60,610 bases of DNA from Oceanobacillus caeni (GCF_019037185.1 NZ_JAHHXM010000019.1:1-60610); one strand, 5' to 3'. Shown: positions 9,262-19,018, counted from the stretch's first letter. Translations and numbers: made by a program. The notes: generated by a model not told the origin, from the letters alone.

Positions 9262-11410
9262 ACAAGCTGAACGGTCTGAAGTTGACATGACTTCCTACCG
9301 AGTACAAGGCTTTTCGTGTGCCAATTGTGCGGGTAAATTCGAAAAGAATGTAAAAAAATTATCAGGGGTTCATGATGCAAAAGTAAATTTTGGTGCATCT
9401 AAAATTGAGGTATATGGGAATACAACTATCGAGGAATTAGAAAAAGCTGGTGCTTTTGAAAACCTTAAAGTCGCTCCAGATAAACCATTAAGGGAAGAGA
9501 AACAAGAGGTTAAAGAAGGGAAAGAGCCATTTTATAAAAAACACAGCACATTACTATACGCTTCTTTATTAATCGTTTTTGGTTATATCTCTCAGTTTGT
9601 TAATGGGGAAGAAAATATTATTACCTCCCTATTGTTTGCAGCAGCCATCGTTATTGGGGGATATTCACTCTTTAAAGTCGGGTTTCAAAACTTACTACAT
9701 TTTGAATTTGACATGAAAACTCTTATGACAGTGGCTATTATTGGAGCAGCTATTATTGGAGAATGGGCAGAAGGTGCAATTGTTGTTATTCTCTTTGCAA
9801 TTAGTGAAGCTTTAGAACGTTTCTCTATGGACCGAGCAAGACAATCAATTCGATCTTTAATGGATATTGCTCCGAAAGAGGCGCTTGTTAGAAGAAATGG
9901 GCAAGAAATGATGATTCATGTTGATGATATTGCTGTTGGCGATATTATGATTGTGAAACCCGGTCAAAAGCTTGCTATGGATGGTGTAGTAGTAAATGGC
10001 TACTCGGCTGTTAATCAAGCAACTATTACAGGCGAGTCAGTCCCAGTTGAGAAAACAGTGGATGATGAAGTTTTTGCAGGTACATTAAACGAAGAGGGAA
10101 TACTTGAGGTTAAAGTAACAAAGCTTGTTGAAGATACAACAATTTCCAAAATCATTCACCTTGTTGAAGAAGCTCAAGGGGAACGCGCGCCTTCTCAAGC
10201 GTTTGTAGATAAATTTGCAAAATATTATACGCCTATTATTATGATTATCGCAGGGCTGGTAGCTGTAGTACCACCATTATTATTTGGTGGCAGCTGGGGA
10301 ACTTGGGTTTATCAAGGGCTAGCAGTATTGGTCGTTGGTTGTCCCTGTGCATTAGTTATTTCAACTCCTATTTCTATTGTTTCAGCAATTGGAAATGCAG
10401 CTAAAAAAGGTGTGCTTATCAAAGGCGGAATTTATCTAGAAGAAATGGGTGCTTTAAAAGCAATAGCTTTTGATAAAACGGGTACACTTACAAAAGGAGT
10501 TCCAGTTGTAACAGATTTTAAAATGTTGAACAATCAGGTAAATGCAGAAGATATGTTGTCTATCATTACTGCATTAGAATATCGTTCCGGGCATCCTCTA
10601 GCTTCAGCTATTATGAAAAAAGCAGATGAGGAGAACATTTCCTACACTCATGTAATCGTGGATGATTTCTCTTCTATCACAGGAAAAGGAATTAAGGGGA
10701 CTATCAACGGTACGACTTACTACATTGGAAATCCAAAATTATTTGAGAATCTATCAGTTGATTTTAATAACGAACAAGATCAACTAGTTACAGCCCTTCA
10801 AAATCAAGGTAAAACTGCAATGGTGGTTGGAACTGAAAAAGAAATACTTGCTGTCATTGCAGTAGCTGATGAAGTACGTGAATCAAGTAAAGAAGTTATT
10901 CAAAAGTTACATCAACTTGGAATTAAAAAAACCATTATGCTTACGGGAGACAACAAAGGAACGGCAGATGCTATTGGAGGTCATGTTGGGGTAACGGATA
11001 TTCAGGCAGAACTATTGCCACAAGACAAATTAGAATTTATCAAAAAATTGAGATCTAAATACGGAAACGTAGCAATGGTTGGAGATGGTGTCAATGATGC
11101 TCCTGCATTAGCTGCTTCTACCGTTGGAATTGCGATGGGTGGGGCTGGTACAGACACAGCACTAGAAACGGCAGACGTTGCTTTAATGGGAGACGATTTA
11201 AGAAAACTTCCATTCTCCATTAAATTAAGTCGAAAAGCTCTTACCATAATTAAGCAAAACATTACCTTTGCACTCGCTATCAAATTCATTGCTTTGTTAT
11301 TGGTTATCCCCGGTTGGTTAACACTTTGGATTGCCATCCTTTCTGATATGGGAGCAACTCTTTTAGTTGCGTTAAATGGTTTACGACTTATGCGAGTAAA
11401 AGAGAAATAA
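9254..11410 (+). CDS. cadA: Cadmium/zinc/lead P1B-type ATPase CadA
   Basis: Exports Cd(II), Zn(II) and Pb(II) at the expense of ATP. 718 residues: one N-terminal metal-binding domain (GFSCANCAG near residue 20), membrane helices from about 95, TGES actuator loop near 258, CPC metal-transport motif (GCPCALVIS, about residue 362), phosphorylation motif DKTGT near 406, HP motif (GHPLAS), and [10 protein letters not shown] hinge. This matches the P1B-2 group. It lies between cadC and cadD in one operon. A damaged second copy of its middle part occurs at 28010-28382. Confidence 0.96.
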   Translation: MFEQAERSEVDMTSYRVQGFSCANCAGKFEKNVKKLSGVHDAKVNFGASKIEVYGNTTIEELEKAGAFENLKVAPDKPLREEKQEVKEGKEPFYKKHSTLLYASLLIVFGYISQFVNGEENIITSLLFAAAIVIGGYSLFKVGFQNLLHFEFDMKTLMTVAIIGAAIIGEWAEGAIVVILFAISEALERFSMDRARQSIRSLMDIAPKEALVRRNGQEMMIHVDDIAVGDIMIVKPGQKLAMDGVVVNGYSAVNQATITGESVPVEKTVDDEVFAGTLNEEGILEVKVTKLVEDTTISKIIHLVEEAQGERAPSQAFVDKFAKYYTPIIMIIAGLVAVVPPLLFGGSWGTWVYQGLAVLVVGCPCALVISTPISIVSAIGNAAKKGVLIKGGIYLEEMGALKAIAFDKTGTLTKGVPVVTDFKMLNNQVNAEDMLSIITALEYRSGHPLASAIMKKADEENISYTHVIVDDFSSITGKGIKGTINGTTYYIGNPKLFENLSVDFNNEQDQLVTALQNQGKTAMVVGTEKEILAVIAVADEVRESSKEVIQKLHQLGIKKTIMLTGDNKGTADAIGGHVGVTDIQAELLPQDKLEFIKKLRSKYGNVAMVGDGVNDAPALAASTVGIAMGGAGTDTALETADVALMGDDLRKLPFSIKLSRKALTIIKQNITFALAIKFIALLLVIPGWLTLWIAILSDMGATLLVALNGLRLMRVKEK

Positions 11411-11428
11411 ATATTAACATATAATCTA

Positions 11429-11456
11429 AGGGCTTTTCTTCTCATTGAAAAGCCCT
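11429..11456 (+). terminator. Hairpin between cadA and cadD
   Basis: Perfect ten-base arms AGGGCTTTTC/GAAAAGCCCT around an eight-base loop. No T-run follows on the plus strand, so it may stabilise or attenuate mRNA rather than terminate fully. Confidence 0.55.
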
Positions 11457-11480
11457 ACCCCAAAACTTGGAGATGAAAAA

Positions 11481-12098
11481 ATGATTACAACGGCACTTAC
11501 ATCAGCTGCAGTTTATGTAGCAACAGGAATTGATTATCTTATTATATTGACCCTCTTGTTTTCGCAAATAAAAAAAGGTCAAGCAAAACATATATGGATA
11601 GGACAATACATAGGTACAGCAATTATTATAGCAGCAAGTCTTTTAGTCGCTCTAGGTATTACATGGTTAATTCCTCAGCAATGGGTTTTAGGTCTTCTTG
11701 GGCTTATACCGCTTTATCTGGGGATTAAGATTTGGATTAAGGGTGAGGAGGATGAAGATGGAGGCAATATTTTAACTTTATTTTCATCTAATCGTTTTAA
11801 TCAATTATATTTAACGGTTATATTTATTGTGCTGTCCTCCAGTGCAGATGACTTCTCTATTTATATACCATATTTCACAGCATTAAATGCGGTTGAAATC
11901 CTTATTGCTAGTATTGTCTTTTTCATTATGGTTGGGGTTCTATGTTATGTCAGCTATCGCTTAGCTTCTTTGGATTTTGTATCAGAAAAAATTGAGAAAT
12001 ATGAACGTTGGATTGTCCCTATTGTATTTATAGGGCTAGGGATTTATATCATGTTTGAGAATGGTACATTCAACGCTTTATTTTCATTCCTAATTTAA
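11481..12098 (+). CDS. cadD: Cadmium resistance transporter CadD
   Basis: A 205-residue integral membrane protein of the CadD family (five to six helices: SAAVYVATGIDYLIILTLLF, YIGTAIIIAASLLVALGITWLI, GLLGLIPLYLGIKIWI, VIFIVLSSSADDFSIYI, WIVPIVFIGLGIYIMF). CadD confers Cd resistance in staphylococcal plasmids. The acidic KGEEDEDGG loop follows the third helix. I place the start at the ATG at 11481, with TTGGAGATG upstream; an in-frame TTG further up lies inside the preceding hairpin. It is probably co-transcribed with cadC-cadA. Confidence 0.85.
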   Translation: MITTALTSAAVYVATGIDYLIILTLLFSQIKKGQAKHIWIGQYIGTAIIIAASLLVALGITWLIPQQWVLGLLGLIPLYLGIKIWIKGEEDEDGGNILTLFSSNRFNQLYLTVIFIVLSSSADDFSIYIPYFTALNAVEILIASIVFFIMVGVLCYVSYRLASLDFVSEKIEKYERWIVPIVFIGLGIYIMFENGTFNALFSFLI

Positions 12099-12143
12099 CA
12101 AATGGGGCAAATTTTAATCCTAGAAATCAATCATCTTAAAAAT

Positions 12144-12278
12144 ACCGAGAATGCTGCTGGCATTTTTAGTTAGCATGATAATGTTGTTCTGAATGAATTA
12201 TTTCTGGATAAACAAAAATGTATTTACTTTGCATAGCGAACCGTCACCCTTATTTTGATTTAGCAGATCAAAGGGTGG
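12144..12278 (+). repeat. 135-bp intergenic element, copy A
   Basis: It begins with a hairpin-forming ACCGAGAATG...GCATTTTTAGT, continues TAGCATGATAA, and ends in TTATTTTGATT...AGCAGATCAAAGG, where CACCCTT/AAGGGTG form a second stem. A clearly related segment of the same length and orientation lies at 32083-32217, downstream of arsC. No protein is encoded. The two copies follow the cadmium and the arsenic operon respectively. Confidence 0.75.
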
Positions 12279-12365
12279 CGGCTTCTTTATTATTATCTAA
12301 ATGGTCAATTAGTTGTCGTCCAACTAAGGGGACATTTACCACTTAAAAGGGATTGTAAGTTACTA

Positions 12366-12488
12366 TTAATTTTTATGATTATTTTTCAATGCTAATTTGG
12401 TGGCATAATACACAACAATACCGATGGATGCAAGGTTAAGTATCCATCCCAGTAACCCATGAACCTTCATACTCATCATCCCAACCAT
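12366..12488 (-). CDS. Small one-helix membrane protein (40 aa)
   Basis: A 40-residue reading frame starting MVGMMSMKVHGLLGW, with one predicted membrane helix (LGWILNLASIGIVVYYATKLAL) and a basic tail ending KNNHKN. GAGGTG lies seven bases ahead of the ATG. It follows the secreted 79-residue protein on the same strand after about 20 bases, so the two look like a small operon inside the copper region. I do not recognise a family. The methionine-rich N-terminus could bind copper, but that is a guess. Confidence 0.55.
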   Translation of the reverse strand: MVGMMSMKVHGLLGWILNLASIGIVVYYATKLALKNNHKN

Positions 12489-12507
12489 ACGGGAACACCT
12501 CTTTAAA

Positions 12508-12747
12508 CTATAAATCATGCATCGTATCACGGAATTCAGTATTGTTTTGCATCATACCATTTTCGCCATGACAGTTGTTGAACATTTCTTCCTGCTGTTC
12601 TGGTGATAAATTAGGATGCATTTCTTCAATATGTGGTTTCATCTCCTCAAAGTTTAAGATTCCACTTCCATTTGATTCGGCCGCAACAAATGAAGCACTT
12701 CCTAATAGTACGGCTCCGGTTAAAATACCTATTAATAATTTTTTCAT
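12508..12747 (-). CDS. Small secreted His/Met-containing protein
   Basis: 79 residues: a signal peptide (KKLLIGILTGAVLLGSASFVAA) followed by about 55 residues with MKPHIEEMHPNLSPEQQEEM and NCHGENGMM. Similar small proteins occur beside copper genes in Bacillus, sometimes misnamed FAD/FMN dehydrogenase; the chain is far too short for that. The Cys, His and Met residues near the C-terminus suggest a possible metal-binding role outside the cell, which is inference. The start has a good AAGGAGATG ribosome site. Confidence 0.65.
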   Translation of the reverse strand: MKKLLIGILTGAVLLGSASFVAAESNGSGILNFEEMKPHIEEMHPNLSPEQQEEMFNNCHGENGMMQNNTEFRDTMHDL

Positions 12748-13087
12748 TTATTACATCTCCTTTCTTAAATAAATCATACCTAAAAATTATCGAGATTTTA
12801 TGGAGAACATTTAGAAGGGGTGATTTTAAATTTAACAGGATAATAGGAAGCTAATCTAACTTAAAGTATAATATTTCATCTGAAATATTTACCCGATCTA
12901 AAAATGACCTAAAACTGATCATGGTGTTTGTTCTGCTAATTAGGAACTAGGCTTGGCTAACTAAATCAAACCTTCTATATACTGTTTCATAAGGTTAATC
13001 CTTCTACCCTATAGGGGTATATCATATTGCAATCCAACAGTGAATACAATAAAAGTGGACATACATACTATGATTGGAGTTGTAATA
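12748..13087. promoter_or_regulatory. Divergent intergenic region with CsoR-like operator
   Basis: 340 bases between the secreted protein (minus) and the frameshifted membrane protein (plus). It contains TACCCTATAGGGGTAT at 13005-13020, a near-palindrome of the type bound by CsoR-family copper repressors. No clear -35/-10 pair could be fixed next to it. The rest is AT-rich with no gene seen. Confidence 0.6.
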
Positions 13088-13647
13088 ATGTCAATTTCTT
13101 TACTTTTTATACTTTTGTTGTGTACCACCCAAGTTGTAACAACCATAATATATGTGACGAATCACCGAAAATGGCTAACAAAAATGAACGGGATGTTGAT
13201 TTCTATGTCATTAGGGATGTCGGTGGGGATTTTAATAGGAACCATTCTAGGAGTGGCTTTTCATGGTGATTTGTTTCAATCAACAGTTTACTCTATATTA
13301 ATTGGAGTGGTTGTTGGGTTTCTTGCAGGAATACCTATTGGTCTACCTGCTGTCATTGACGGAATACTATCTGGACTAATGGGGGAATGATGGGAGCAAT
13401 GCTAGGAGACATGGTAGCTATGACAAGGCCAAATGCAATCATCAATATAATGGCTTTGATGATAACAATGATTTTATTACTTGTTTTATATACAGCAGAA
13501 GAATCAATTCGTAAACAAGCTAACCAAGAAACCTTTTCCTTTTTTAAACATCCATTCTTATTGATTTTTACCATTGCAATATTATTTCTGATATTAAGTT
13601 ATATTGATCCACTTGATTTTAATATTCAATATTTAATTAGACATTAA
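13088..13647 (+). pseudogene. Frameshifted multi-helix membrane protein
   Basis: Two adjoining reading frames (to 13390, and 13387-13647) together make a membrane protein of about 186 residues. The first part ends LSGLMGE and the second begins MMGAMLGDMVA. One additional G in the five-G run at 13381-13385 would fuse them to read GLMGGMMGAMLG, the glycine/methionine pattern normally continuous in such proteins. The frames overlap by ATGA, so coupled translation of two halves is possible. I place the start at 13088 (TTGGAG eight bases upstream). Helices: LLFILLLCTTQVVTTIIYV, MSVGILIGTILGVAF, IINIMALMITMILLLVLY, LIFTIAILFLILSYI. A CsoR-like operator lies upstream. Function unknown. Confidence 0.6.
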
Positions 13648-13663
13648 ATAGTAAATTAAGAAA

Positions 13664-13704
13664 ACAGAACCGAGTGGCTTATCTTTGATAAGACTCGGTT
13701 CTGT
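13664..13704. terminator. Bidirectional hairpin between convergent genes
   Basis: Twelve-base arms ACAGAACCGAGT/ACTCGGTTCTGT. It lies between the frameshifted membrane gene (plus) and cueP (minus). T-runs are weak on both sides. Confidence 0.65.
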
Positions 13705-13793
13705 TAGAAATATTATTATAAAAGTTTATATCCATTTTCCTATTTGCTTTAAATGATTATATTTTGTGTTAAAAGGATTTGTGAGGAACCAGA

Positions 13794-14321
13794 CTAAATT
13801 AACTGCATTGTTGTTATGCAAGTATTGTCCCCTTCAAATGTAGAAATCTCAGATTCAGCTGTTTTTCCATCATATTGAATCTTCACGTTATATGTTTTGT
13901 CACGTGGTAACCAAAAATCAATAAATCCATTTTTTAATGAAGTCATGGTTTCATCAACAATAACATTGCCTTCTTCGTCTTCAATATAAACATCAAATTC
14001 CTTTTCTACTAATTCTCCTTGGCAACCAGTTAAGCTATGATTAGTACAAGGGTGTGTTGTCTCAACAAATGGTGCGATGGAAACAAAGAACTCGTCTTCG
14101 GGAAGATTGTAGGTAGTCTCTTTATTATCACTATCAGTTACAATAAGCTCGTCAGAAGTAATAGAAGCAGACACATCATCAGTATCCCCGATGCTGTATT
14201 CTTGGACCACTTTCTTGATATCTTGTGGTTCGTTTTCGTTTGATGTACTTTCACTTTCGCTACAAGCAGCAACTATTAAAATAAGTAATAATCCAATTAC
14301 TGCCAATAATCCTTTTTTCAT
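13794..14321 (-). CDS. cueP: CueP-family copper-binding lipoprotein
   Basis: About 175 residues. The lipobox IVAAC anchors the mature protein at the outer face of the membrane. CueP signature segments are present: SIAPFVETTHPCTNHSLTG with CQGE, DFWLPRDKTYNVKIQYDGK and EGDNTCITTMQL at the C-terminus; the three conserved cysteines form the copper site described for Salmonella CueP. The start at 14321 has AGAGGAG seven bases upstream, better than the in-frame ATG at 14342. It is last in a minus-strand run with CcdA, a TlpA-like protein and CopB, which supports a role in copper handling. Confidence 0.88.
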   Translation of the reverse strand: MKKGLLAVIGLLLILIVAACSESESTSNENEPQDIKKVVQEYSIGDTDDVSASITSDELIVTDSDNKETTYNLPEDEFFVSIAPFVETTHPCTNHSLTGCQGELVEKEFDVYIEDEEGNVIVDETMTSLKNGFIDFWLPRDKTYNVKIQYDGKTAESEISTFEGDNTCITTMQLI

Positions 14322-14477
14322 ATTATTCGACTCCTCTTTCATCTAATTAGTTAAATGCTATTATCAATTACTATGTTAAACGATTTTCTACATTATAACA
14401 AAATCTATAAAACGTATTATAATACTCAAATGTGCATTATTTGTGCAAATGTAATAGAGAAATTATGGAAAGTATAT

Positions 14478-15182
14478 TTAAAATCCATAAAAACCAAACC
14501 AACCAGCCAAAAATGAAGTTAATTTAGTCATCCAGTCAAAGAACAGTGCTACACCCATAAAGATCATAACGTATCCGCCTATTTTAACTAATTTAAGGCT
14601 ATGTTTTCTAATCCACTTTAATTTACCAATAAAGAATGCCAATAAAAGAAACGGAATAGAGAAGCCTAAAACATAGCTAATCATCATAATCATACCAACA
14701 TCGGGGTTGGTTGCAGCTAATGATAACACAATAGCTAATATTGGACCGGTACAAGGAGTCCATCCAAGAGAGAATGCCATTCCTATTATAAAAGAACCAA
14801 CATAACCTCCGGGGCGATTTTTGAATGTTATTTTTTTGTCCTTCATTAGAAATTTAAAATTAAATACTCCAACAATTACTAGTCCAAAGAAAATAATTAA
14901 AATAGCACCAATTTGTCTAATGGCATCTTGGTAGGTTAATAGGAATTCCGATATATAAGAGGTGGTAAAACCAATCATAATAAAAATGCTTGAGAACCCT
15001 AGTAAAAATAGAACGGTATGTAAAAGAGCTTTTTTATTCATTTTTTTATTTTCTTCATTTATCTCACTTACGCTCATTCCGGTAATATAAGATAAAAATG
15101 CCGGATATAGTGGTAATACACACGGTGAAATAAAAGAAAGGAAACCAGCACCAAAAGCTAGAAATATATTTATTTCATTCAA
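14478..15182 (-). CDS. ccdA: CcdA-type thiol-reducing membrane protein
   Basis: Carries reducing equivalents from cytoplasmic thioredoxin to exported thioredoxin-like proteins. 234 residues, about six helices, with the paired active-site cysteines in FISPCVLPLYPAFLSYITG and LGWTPCTGPILA. The start is a TTG at 15182 with AGGGGGAT upstream. The TlpA-like protein just upstream ends 33 bases earlier and is the obvious electron acceptor. The same pairing recurs at 43765-45135 beside another two-component system. Confidence 0.9.
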   Translation of the reverse strand: MNEINIFLAFGAGFLSFISPCVLPLYPAFLSYITGMSVSEINEENKKMNKKALLHTVLFLLGFSSIFIMIGFTTSYISEFLLTYQDAIRQIGAILIIFFGLVIVGVFNFKFLMKDKKITFKNRPGGYVGSFIIGMAFSLGWTPCTGPILAIVLSLAATNPDVGMIMMISYVLGFSIPFLLLAFFIGKLKWIRKHSLKLVKIGGYVMIFMGVALFFDWMTKLTSFLAGWFGFYGF

Positions 15183-15215
15183 AAATTTTATCCCCCTTTA
15201 TTAGAAAATCGTAGT

Positions 15216-15791
15216 CTATTGTTTTGGTAATATTTCTTTAAAGTAACTCTCCAAACTTTCTAATGATAAGGCCCCATTTACAATCCTTTGAATTTCCCCA
15301 TCCGGATTAATGAATATGGAACTTGGAATTGGTCCTATTTTGTATAAATCCCTGACTTCTCCTGTTTTATCATGGGGAATTGGAAAGGTTAGATCATATT
15401 TATCAATAAATCGATCTACAACCAATTCTGTATTATCCAAACTAACTGCAATGATTTCAATTCCTTTTTCTTTATATACGGGATAAAGCTCTTGCATGTA
15501 AGGCATTTCTTCTTCACACGGTTTACACCAAGTACCCCAAAAGTTCAGCATAATACCTTGCCCTTTAAAATCACTTAGTCGTATAGTTTCTAATTCATTA
15601 TTTTTATTAATTTGCTTTAATTCAAAGTCAGGTGCTTCATCTCCGACTTGATAAATGGTTTTATCCGCTTGTATATTGGACACTAATGCAAATATAATAG
15701 CTCCAACCATTACAATTAATATAGAAGTTCTAAAAATTAATCTGTTTTTCCTTTTATTTTTCTTCTTCTTTTTTGTTTCCTCCAAACTCAT
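15216..15791 (-). CDS. TlpA/ResA-like membrane-anchored thioredoxin
   Basis: 191 residues: basic N-terminus (KKKKKNKRKNR), one membrane anchor (TSILIVMVGAIIFALVSNI) and an extracellular thioredoxin fold with active site WGTWCKPCEEEMP, followed by DKYDLTFPIPHDK and the cis-proline region GPIPSSIFINPDG. It probably reduces disulfides in exported proteins and receives electrons from the adjacent CcdA. ResA is the closest named relative, but nothing here ties it to cytochrome c. Copper oxidises thiols, so a repair role in this copper block is plausible. Confidence 0.85.
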   Translation of the reverse strand: MSLEETKKKKKNKRKNRLIFRTSILIVMVGAIIFALVSNIQADKTIYQVGDEAPDFELKQINKNNELETIRLSDFKGQGIMLNFWGTWCKPCEEEMPYMQELYPVYKEKGIEIIAVSLDNTELVVDRFIDKYDLTFPIPHDKTGEVRDLYKIGPIPSSIFINPDGEIQRIVNGALSLESLESYFKEILPKQ

Positions 15792-15930
15792 AAGTATGTA
15801 TCACTCCTTATAGAAATATAGTATAACGGTGGTATTATCTAAAGACACTCTCTGTTAGATTACGTTACAAGTTTGCAGAAATTAAGCAGATTCTTTGTAC
15901 TATTTATGAACAGAAATTTACCTACAGAAA

Positions 15931-15966
15931 AATAAAAGGCTAAGCAATACCATACATGCTTAGCCA
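15931..15966 (-). terminator. Terminator after copB
   Basis: Nine-base arms GGCTAAGCA/TGCTTAGCC; on the minus strand the stem is followed by TTTTATTTTT. Confidence 0.85.
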
Positions 15967-15987
15967 AACATAAACTATTTGTTTCTA

Positions 15988-18150
15988 TTAATCGATTTTT
16001 AATAATTGAGCGTTTATTGCACAAATAATGGTACTGAGTGACATAACTGCGGCTCCGACGGCAGGGGTTATGACAAACCCAACATTGTACAATACACCTG
16101 CAGCTAAAGGAATAGCAACAATGTTATACCCAGCAGCCCATCCTAAATTTTGAACCATTTTCCTGCGACTTGCCTTAGACAATTTAATGATATTTAAAAT
16201 GTCTACTGGATTACTGTTAACTAGTATGACATCAGCTGTTTCAATCGCAACGTCTGTACCTGCACCAATAGCAATTCCCAAATCAGCTTCCGCTAAGGCG
16301 GGGGCATCATTAATTCCATCTCCAATCATCGCCACTTTTTTTCCATTTTGTTTTAAATACTTCACATTATTTGATTTCTCATGGGGAAGTACTTCAGCGA
16401 TGACTTTGGAAATACCTAATTTTTCTCCTACATAATTTGCTACACGTGTGTTGTCACCAGTCATCATAACCGTCTCTATGCCACGGTCATTTAATTCTTT
16501 AATAACTTTATAAGAAGATTCACGGATGATATCAGCTAGGGCTATCATTCCTTGTAAGACATTATCTTTAAGAACAAATACGACTGTTTTCCCTTGTAAA
16601 GCCAGTTGGTCATAAATTTTTTCATCAAAAGAAATTTTATTTGCTTTCATAGCACCGGGACTAATAACAGCAATTTCTGCATCACCGATTTTAGCTACTA
16701 ACCCTTTCCCAGTTAAATTCTGATAATCCTTTACATCAAGGGGTTTTAAATTACGATCATTTCCTTCTTTCACAATTCCTTTAGCAATTGGATGGTCTGA
16801 TTGTGTTTCAACAGAATAAGCTAATTTCAATAATTCTTCTTCACTAATTCCCTCACTTGGATGGATATCTGTAACACCAAAATTACCTTCCGTAAGTGTT
16901 CCTGTTTTGTCAAACACCACGCGATCCAATTTAAATGCACTTTCAAATGCTACTCTATTTCGAATTAACAAGCCGTTTTTAGCTGCAATGGAAGTAGATC
17001 TAGATGTTACTAGTGGTGTTGCCAAACCAAGTGCATGTGGACAAGCAATAATTAAAACGGTAACCATTCGTTCCAAAGCAAAATCTAAATCCCCGTTAGT
17101 CCACCAAACTGCAAAGGTTATAATCCCTACTACAAGAGCAACATAGAATAACCATTTAGCAGCAATATCCGCAAAGCCTTGGGCCTTTGATTTCGATTTT
17201 TCTGCATCGCTTACCAATTTAATAACTTGGGATAGGTAGGTGTCATTTCCTGTTTTACTTACCTTAACTTTTAATACACCATCACCATTGACGGAACCAC
17301 CTATCGCTTCCATTCCGGGTCCTTTTTCAACAGGGACAGATTCTCCTGTAAGCATAGACTCATCGACGGTAGATTCTCCTTCGTAAATTTCACCATCAAT
17401 TGGAATCTTTTCACCCGATTTAACTAAAATCAGGTCACCCGGTTGTAAATCTTCGACTGTTACCTCAACAATATTTCCGGATTTGTCCAGTTTATGGGCT
17501 TCTTTTGGCATTAACTTGATTAGCTCTTCCAGTGCCTTTGAAGCACCCATCAGGGATTTCATTTCTATCCAATGTCCTAACAACATAATTACAATAAGAG
17601 TAGCTAGTTCAAAGAAGAAGTCGCTGCCTTCGATAAAGAATGCTGTCAGTGTGCTATATACATAAGCGGCGATGATAGCTAAAGAAATTAACATCATCAT
17701 TGCAGGCGATTTCTCTTTTAACTCATCCCATGCACCAAGTAAAAATGGTTTTCCACCATAGAAAAAGACAATCGTGGAAAGCAAGAAAAGTAAGAGGGTA
17801 TCACCTGTGAAATTTACTTCATATCCAATCAGCATTTGAATCATTGGAGACAAGTATAAAATAGGAATTGATAAAACTAGGGATATCCAAAAACGTTTCT
17901 TAAAATCTTCTACCATATGTTCGTGATGTCCGCCGTGTCCACCATGATGCCCACTATGTCCATGACTGTGGTCGTGATTTTTGTATTCTTCATGTCCATG
18001 TTTGTGATGACCATGCATATCTTCATGTTCATGATTATGATGTTGATGACTGTGATGTTTTTGTTCCTCATGTTGATTATGATTATGATGGTCATGTTCT
18101 TTATGCTTATTGTGGTTGTGTTGATTCTCTTCATTTCCTTTGTTATTCAT
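15988..18150 (-). CDS. copB: Copper P1B-3-type ATPase CopB with His-rich N-terminus
   Basis: Exports copper ions. 720 residues. The first 80 residues are extremely His-rich (for example NQHNHNKHKEHDHHNHN and HSGHHGGHGGHHEHM) and replace the usual CxxC domain. The core has the CPH transport motif (ACPHALGLATPL, about residue 370), which separates CopB from CPC-type CopA, the TGES loop, DKTGT near 414, SDHPIAKGI and GDGINDAPAL. The start has GGAGGAG upstream. A CsoR-like half-site lies about 90 bases upstream. Equivalent copB genes sit in staphylococcal SCC/ACME copper islands. Confidence 0.94.
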   Translation of the reverse strand: MNNKGNEENQHNHNKHKEHDHHNHNQHEEQKHHSHQHHNHEHEDMHGHHKHGHEEYKNHDHSHGHSGHHGGHGGHHEHMVEDFKKRFWISLVLSIPILYLSPMIQMLIGYEVNFTGDTLLLFLLSTIVFFYGGKPFLLGAWDELKEKSPAMMMLISLAIIAAYVYSTLTAFFIEGSDFFFELATLIVIMLLGHWIEMKSLMGASKALEELIKLMPKEAHKLDKSGNIVEVTVEDLQPGDLILVKSGEKIPIDGEIYEGESTVDESMLTGESVPVEKGPGMEAIGGSVNGDGVLKVKVSKTGNDTYLSQVIKLVSDAEKSKSKAQGFADIAAKWLFYVALVVGIITFAVWWTNGDLDFALERMVTVLIIACPHALGLATPLVTSRSTSIAAKNGLLIRNRVAFESAFKLDRVVFDKTGTLTEGNFGVTDIHPSEGISEEELLKLAYSVETQSDHPIAKGIVKEGNDRNLKPLDVKDYQNLTGKGLVAKIGDAEIAVISPGAMKANKISFDEKIYDQLALQGKTVVFVLKDNVLQGMIALADIIRESSYKVIKELNDRGIETVMMTGDNTRVANYVGEKLGISKVIAEVLPHEKSNNVKYLKQNGKKVAMIGDGINDAPALAEADLGIAIGAGTDVAIETADVILVNSNPVDILNIIKLSKASRRKMVQNLGWAAGYNIVAIPLAAGVLYNVGFVITPAVGAAVMSLSTIICAINAQLLKID

Positions 18151-18236
18151 TATTACTCCTCCTTTGGTATGGATATTTAGATGAATTTCCTATTATTTTC
18201 TGTATTATTCATCCTTCTATCCATACTATATCATAC

Positions 18237-18256
18237 TATACCCCTGTACAGTATTA
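18237..18256 (-). promoter_or_regulatory. CsoR-like site upstream of copB
   Basis: TATACCCCTGTACAGTATTA, with the ATACCCC half-site seen at the other copper and sulfur promoters here; the second half is poor. CTGTACAG inside it is itself a palindrome. It lies in the leader between copB and the end of the response-regulator gene. Confidence 0.5.
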
Positions 18257-18295
18257 ATTAGGCTATGATTTTATGTAAAAGATTTGTGTCAAAAC

Positions 18296-18333
18296 AAAAG
18301 GTCTTCTTTTATAATTGTATTAAAGACCTTTTT
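18296..18333 (-). terminator. Terminator after the response-regulator gene
   Basis: AAAAGGTCTT/AAAGACCTTTTT stem with T-runs on both strands, just past the response-regulator stop. Confidence 0.85.
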
Positions 18334-18337
18334 ATAC

Positions 18338-19018
18338 CTATAATGAAGGCTTGTTTACCCATTTATATCCAATACCCCAAACAGTTATTAAATAATCATC
18401 TATGGGAAATCCAGATTGACGAATTTTATCTCGCATGTTCCGTACATGCGAATCAACTGTTCTTCCTTCTGTGTGCGAATCGTATCCCCAAATTAATTCA
18501 ATTAATTGTTCTCTAGTATACACTTGGTTTGGTTTTCTCATAAAATAACCTAGCATGGTAAATTCCTTTGGCGTTAACTTTAATGTATTATTTTTATATG
18601 ATAACTCAAACTCATCCTCATTCCATAAGAGACCATTTACTTCAATCTTCCTCGCAGGTTTCATTCTACGTAATACCGCTTCTATTCTTGCTAATAGCTC
18701 ATCTTCATCAAAGGGTTTCGTCACATAATCATCTGCACCTAATTTTAACCCTTTTATAATATCCTCTTTCTGTTCACGAGCAGATACCATAATGATAGGG
18801 ATGTCCGAATCTTTTCTAATCTCTTGGCATAATTCCCAGCCGTTCATTTCAGGCATCATAATATCTATAAGTACTATGTCAAAGGTTTCTTCTTTTAATA
18901 AAGATAATGCTTCTTTAGCACTAATAGCTTTTTTACATATAAAATTATGCGGTCTCAAATATAATGCTAATAAATCTAACATTCGTTTTTCATCATCTAC
19001 TAATAGAGCTTTAACCAT
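18338..19018 (-). CDS. OmpR-family response regulator (copper-block two-component system)
   Basis: A 226-residue DNA-binding regulator. The receiver domain has the acidic pocket VDDEKR, phospho-acceptor Asp in IVLIDIMMPEMNGWEL and the KPF lysine; it is followed by a winged-helix domain (LTPKEFTMLGYFMRKPNQVYTREQLI, TVDSHVRNMRDKI, VWGIGYKWV). The start at 19018 has AAGAGGTG upstream; the histidine-kinase stop overlaps it by eight bases. Its location between copB and csoR suggests control of copper or envelope-stress genes; the signal is not shown by the sequence. Confidence 0.92.
   Translation of the reverse strand: MVKALLVDDEKRMLDLLALYLRPHNFICKKAISAKEALSLLKEETFDIVLIDIMMPEMNGWELCQEIRKDSDIPIIMVSAREQKEDIIKGLKLGADDYVTKPFDEDELLARIEAVLRRMKPARKIEVNGLLWNEDEFELSYKNNTLKLTPKEFTMLGYFMRKPNQVYTREQLIELIWGYDSHTEGRTVDSHVRNMRDKIRQSGFPIDDYLITVWGIGYKWVNKPSL

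Noticed and set aside
17910-18180. Frames made of Met/Ile/Thr or Met/Val/Phe runs opposite the copB start
   Set aside because: They are antisense or shifted readings of the His-codon runs in the CopB N-terminus.
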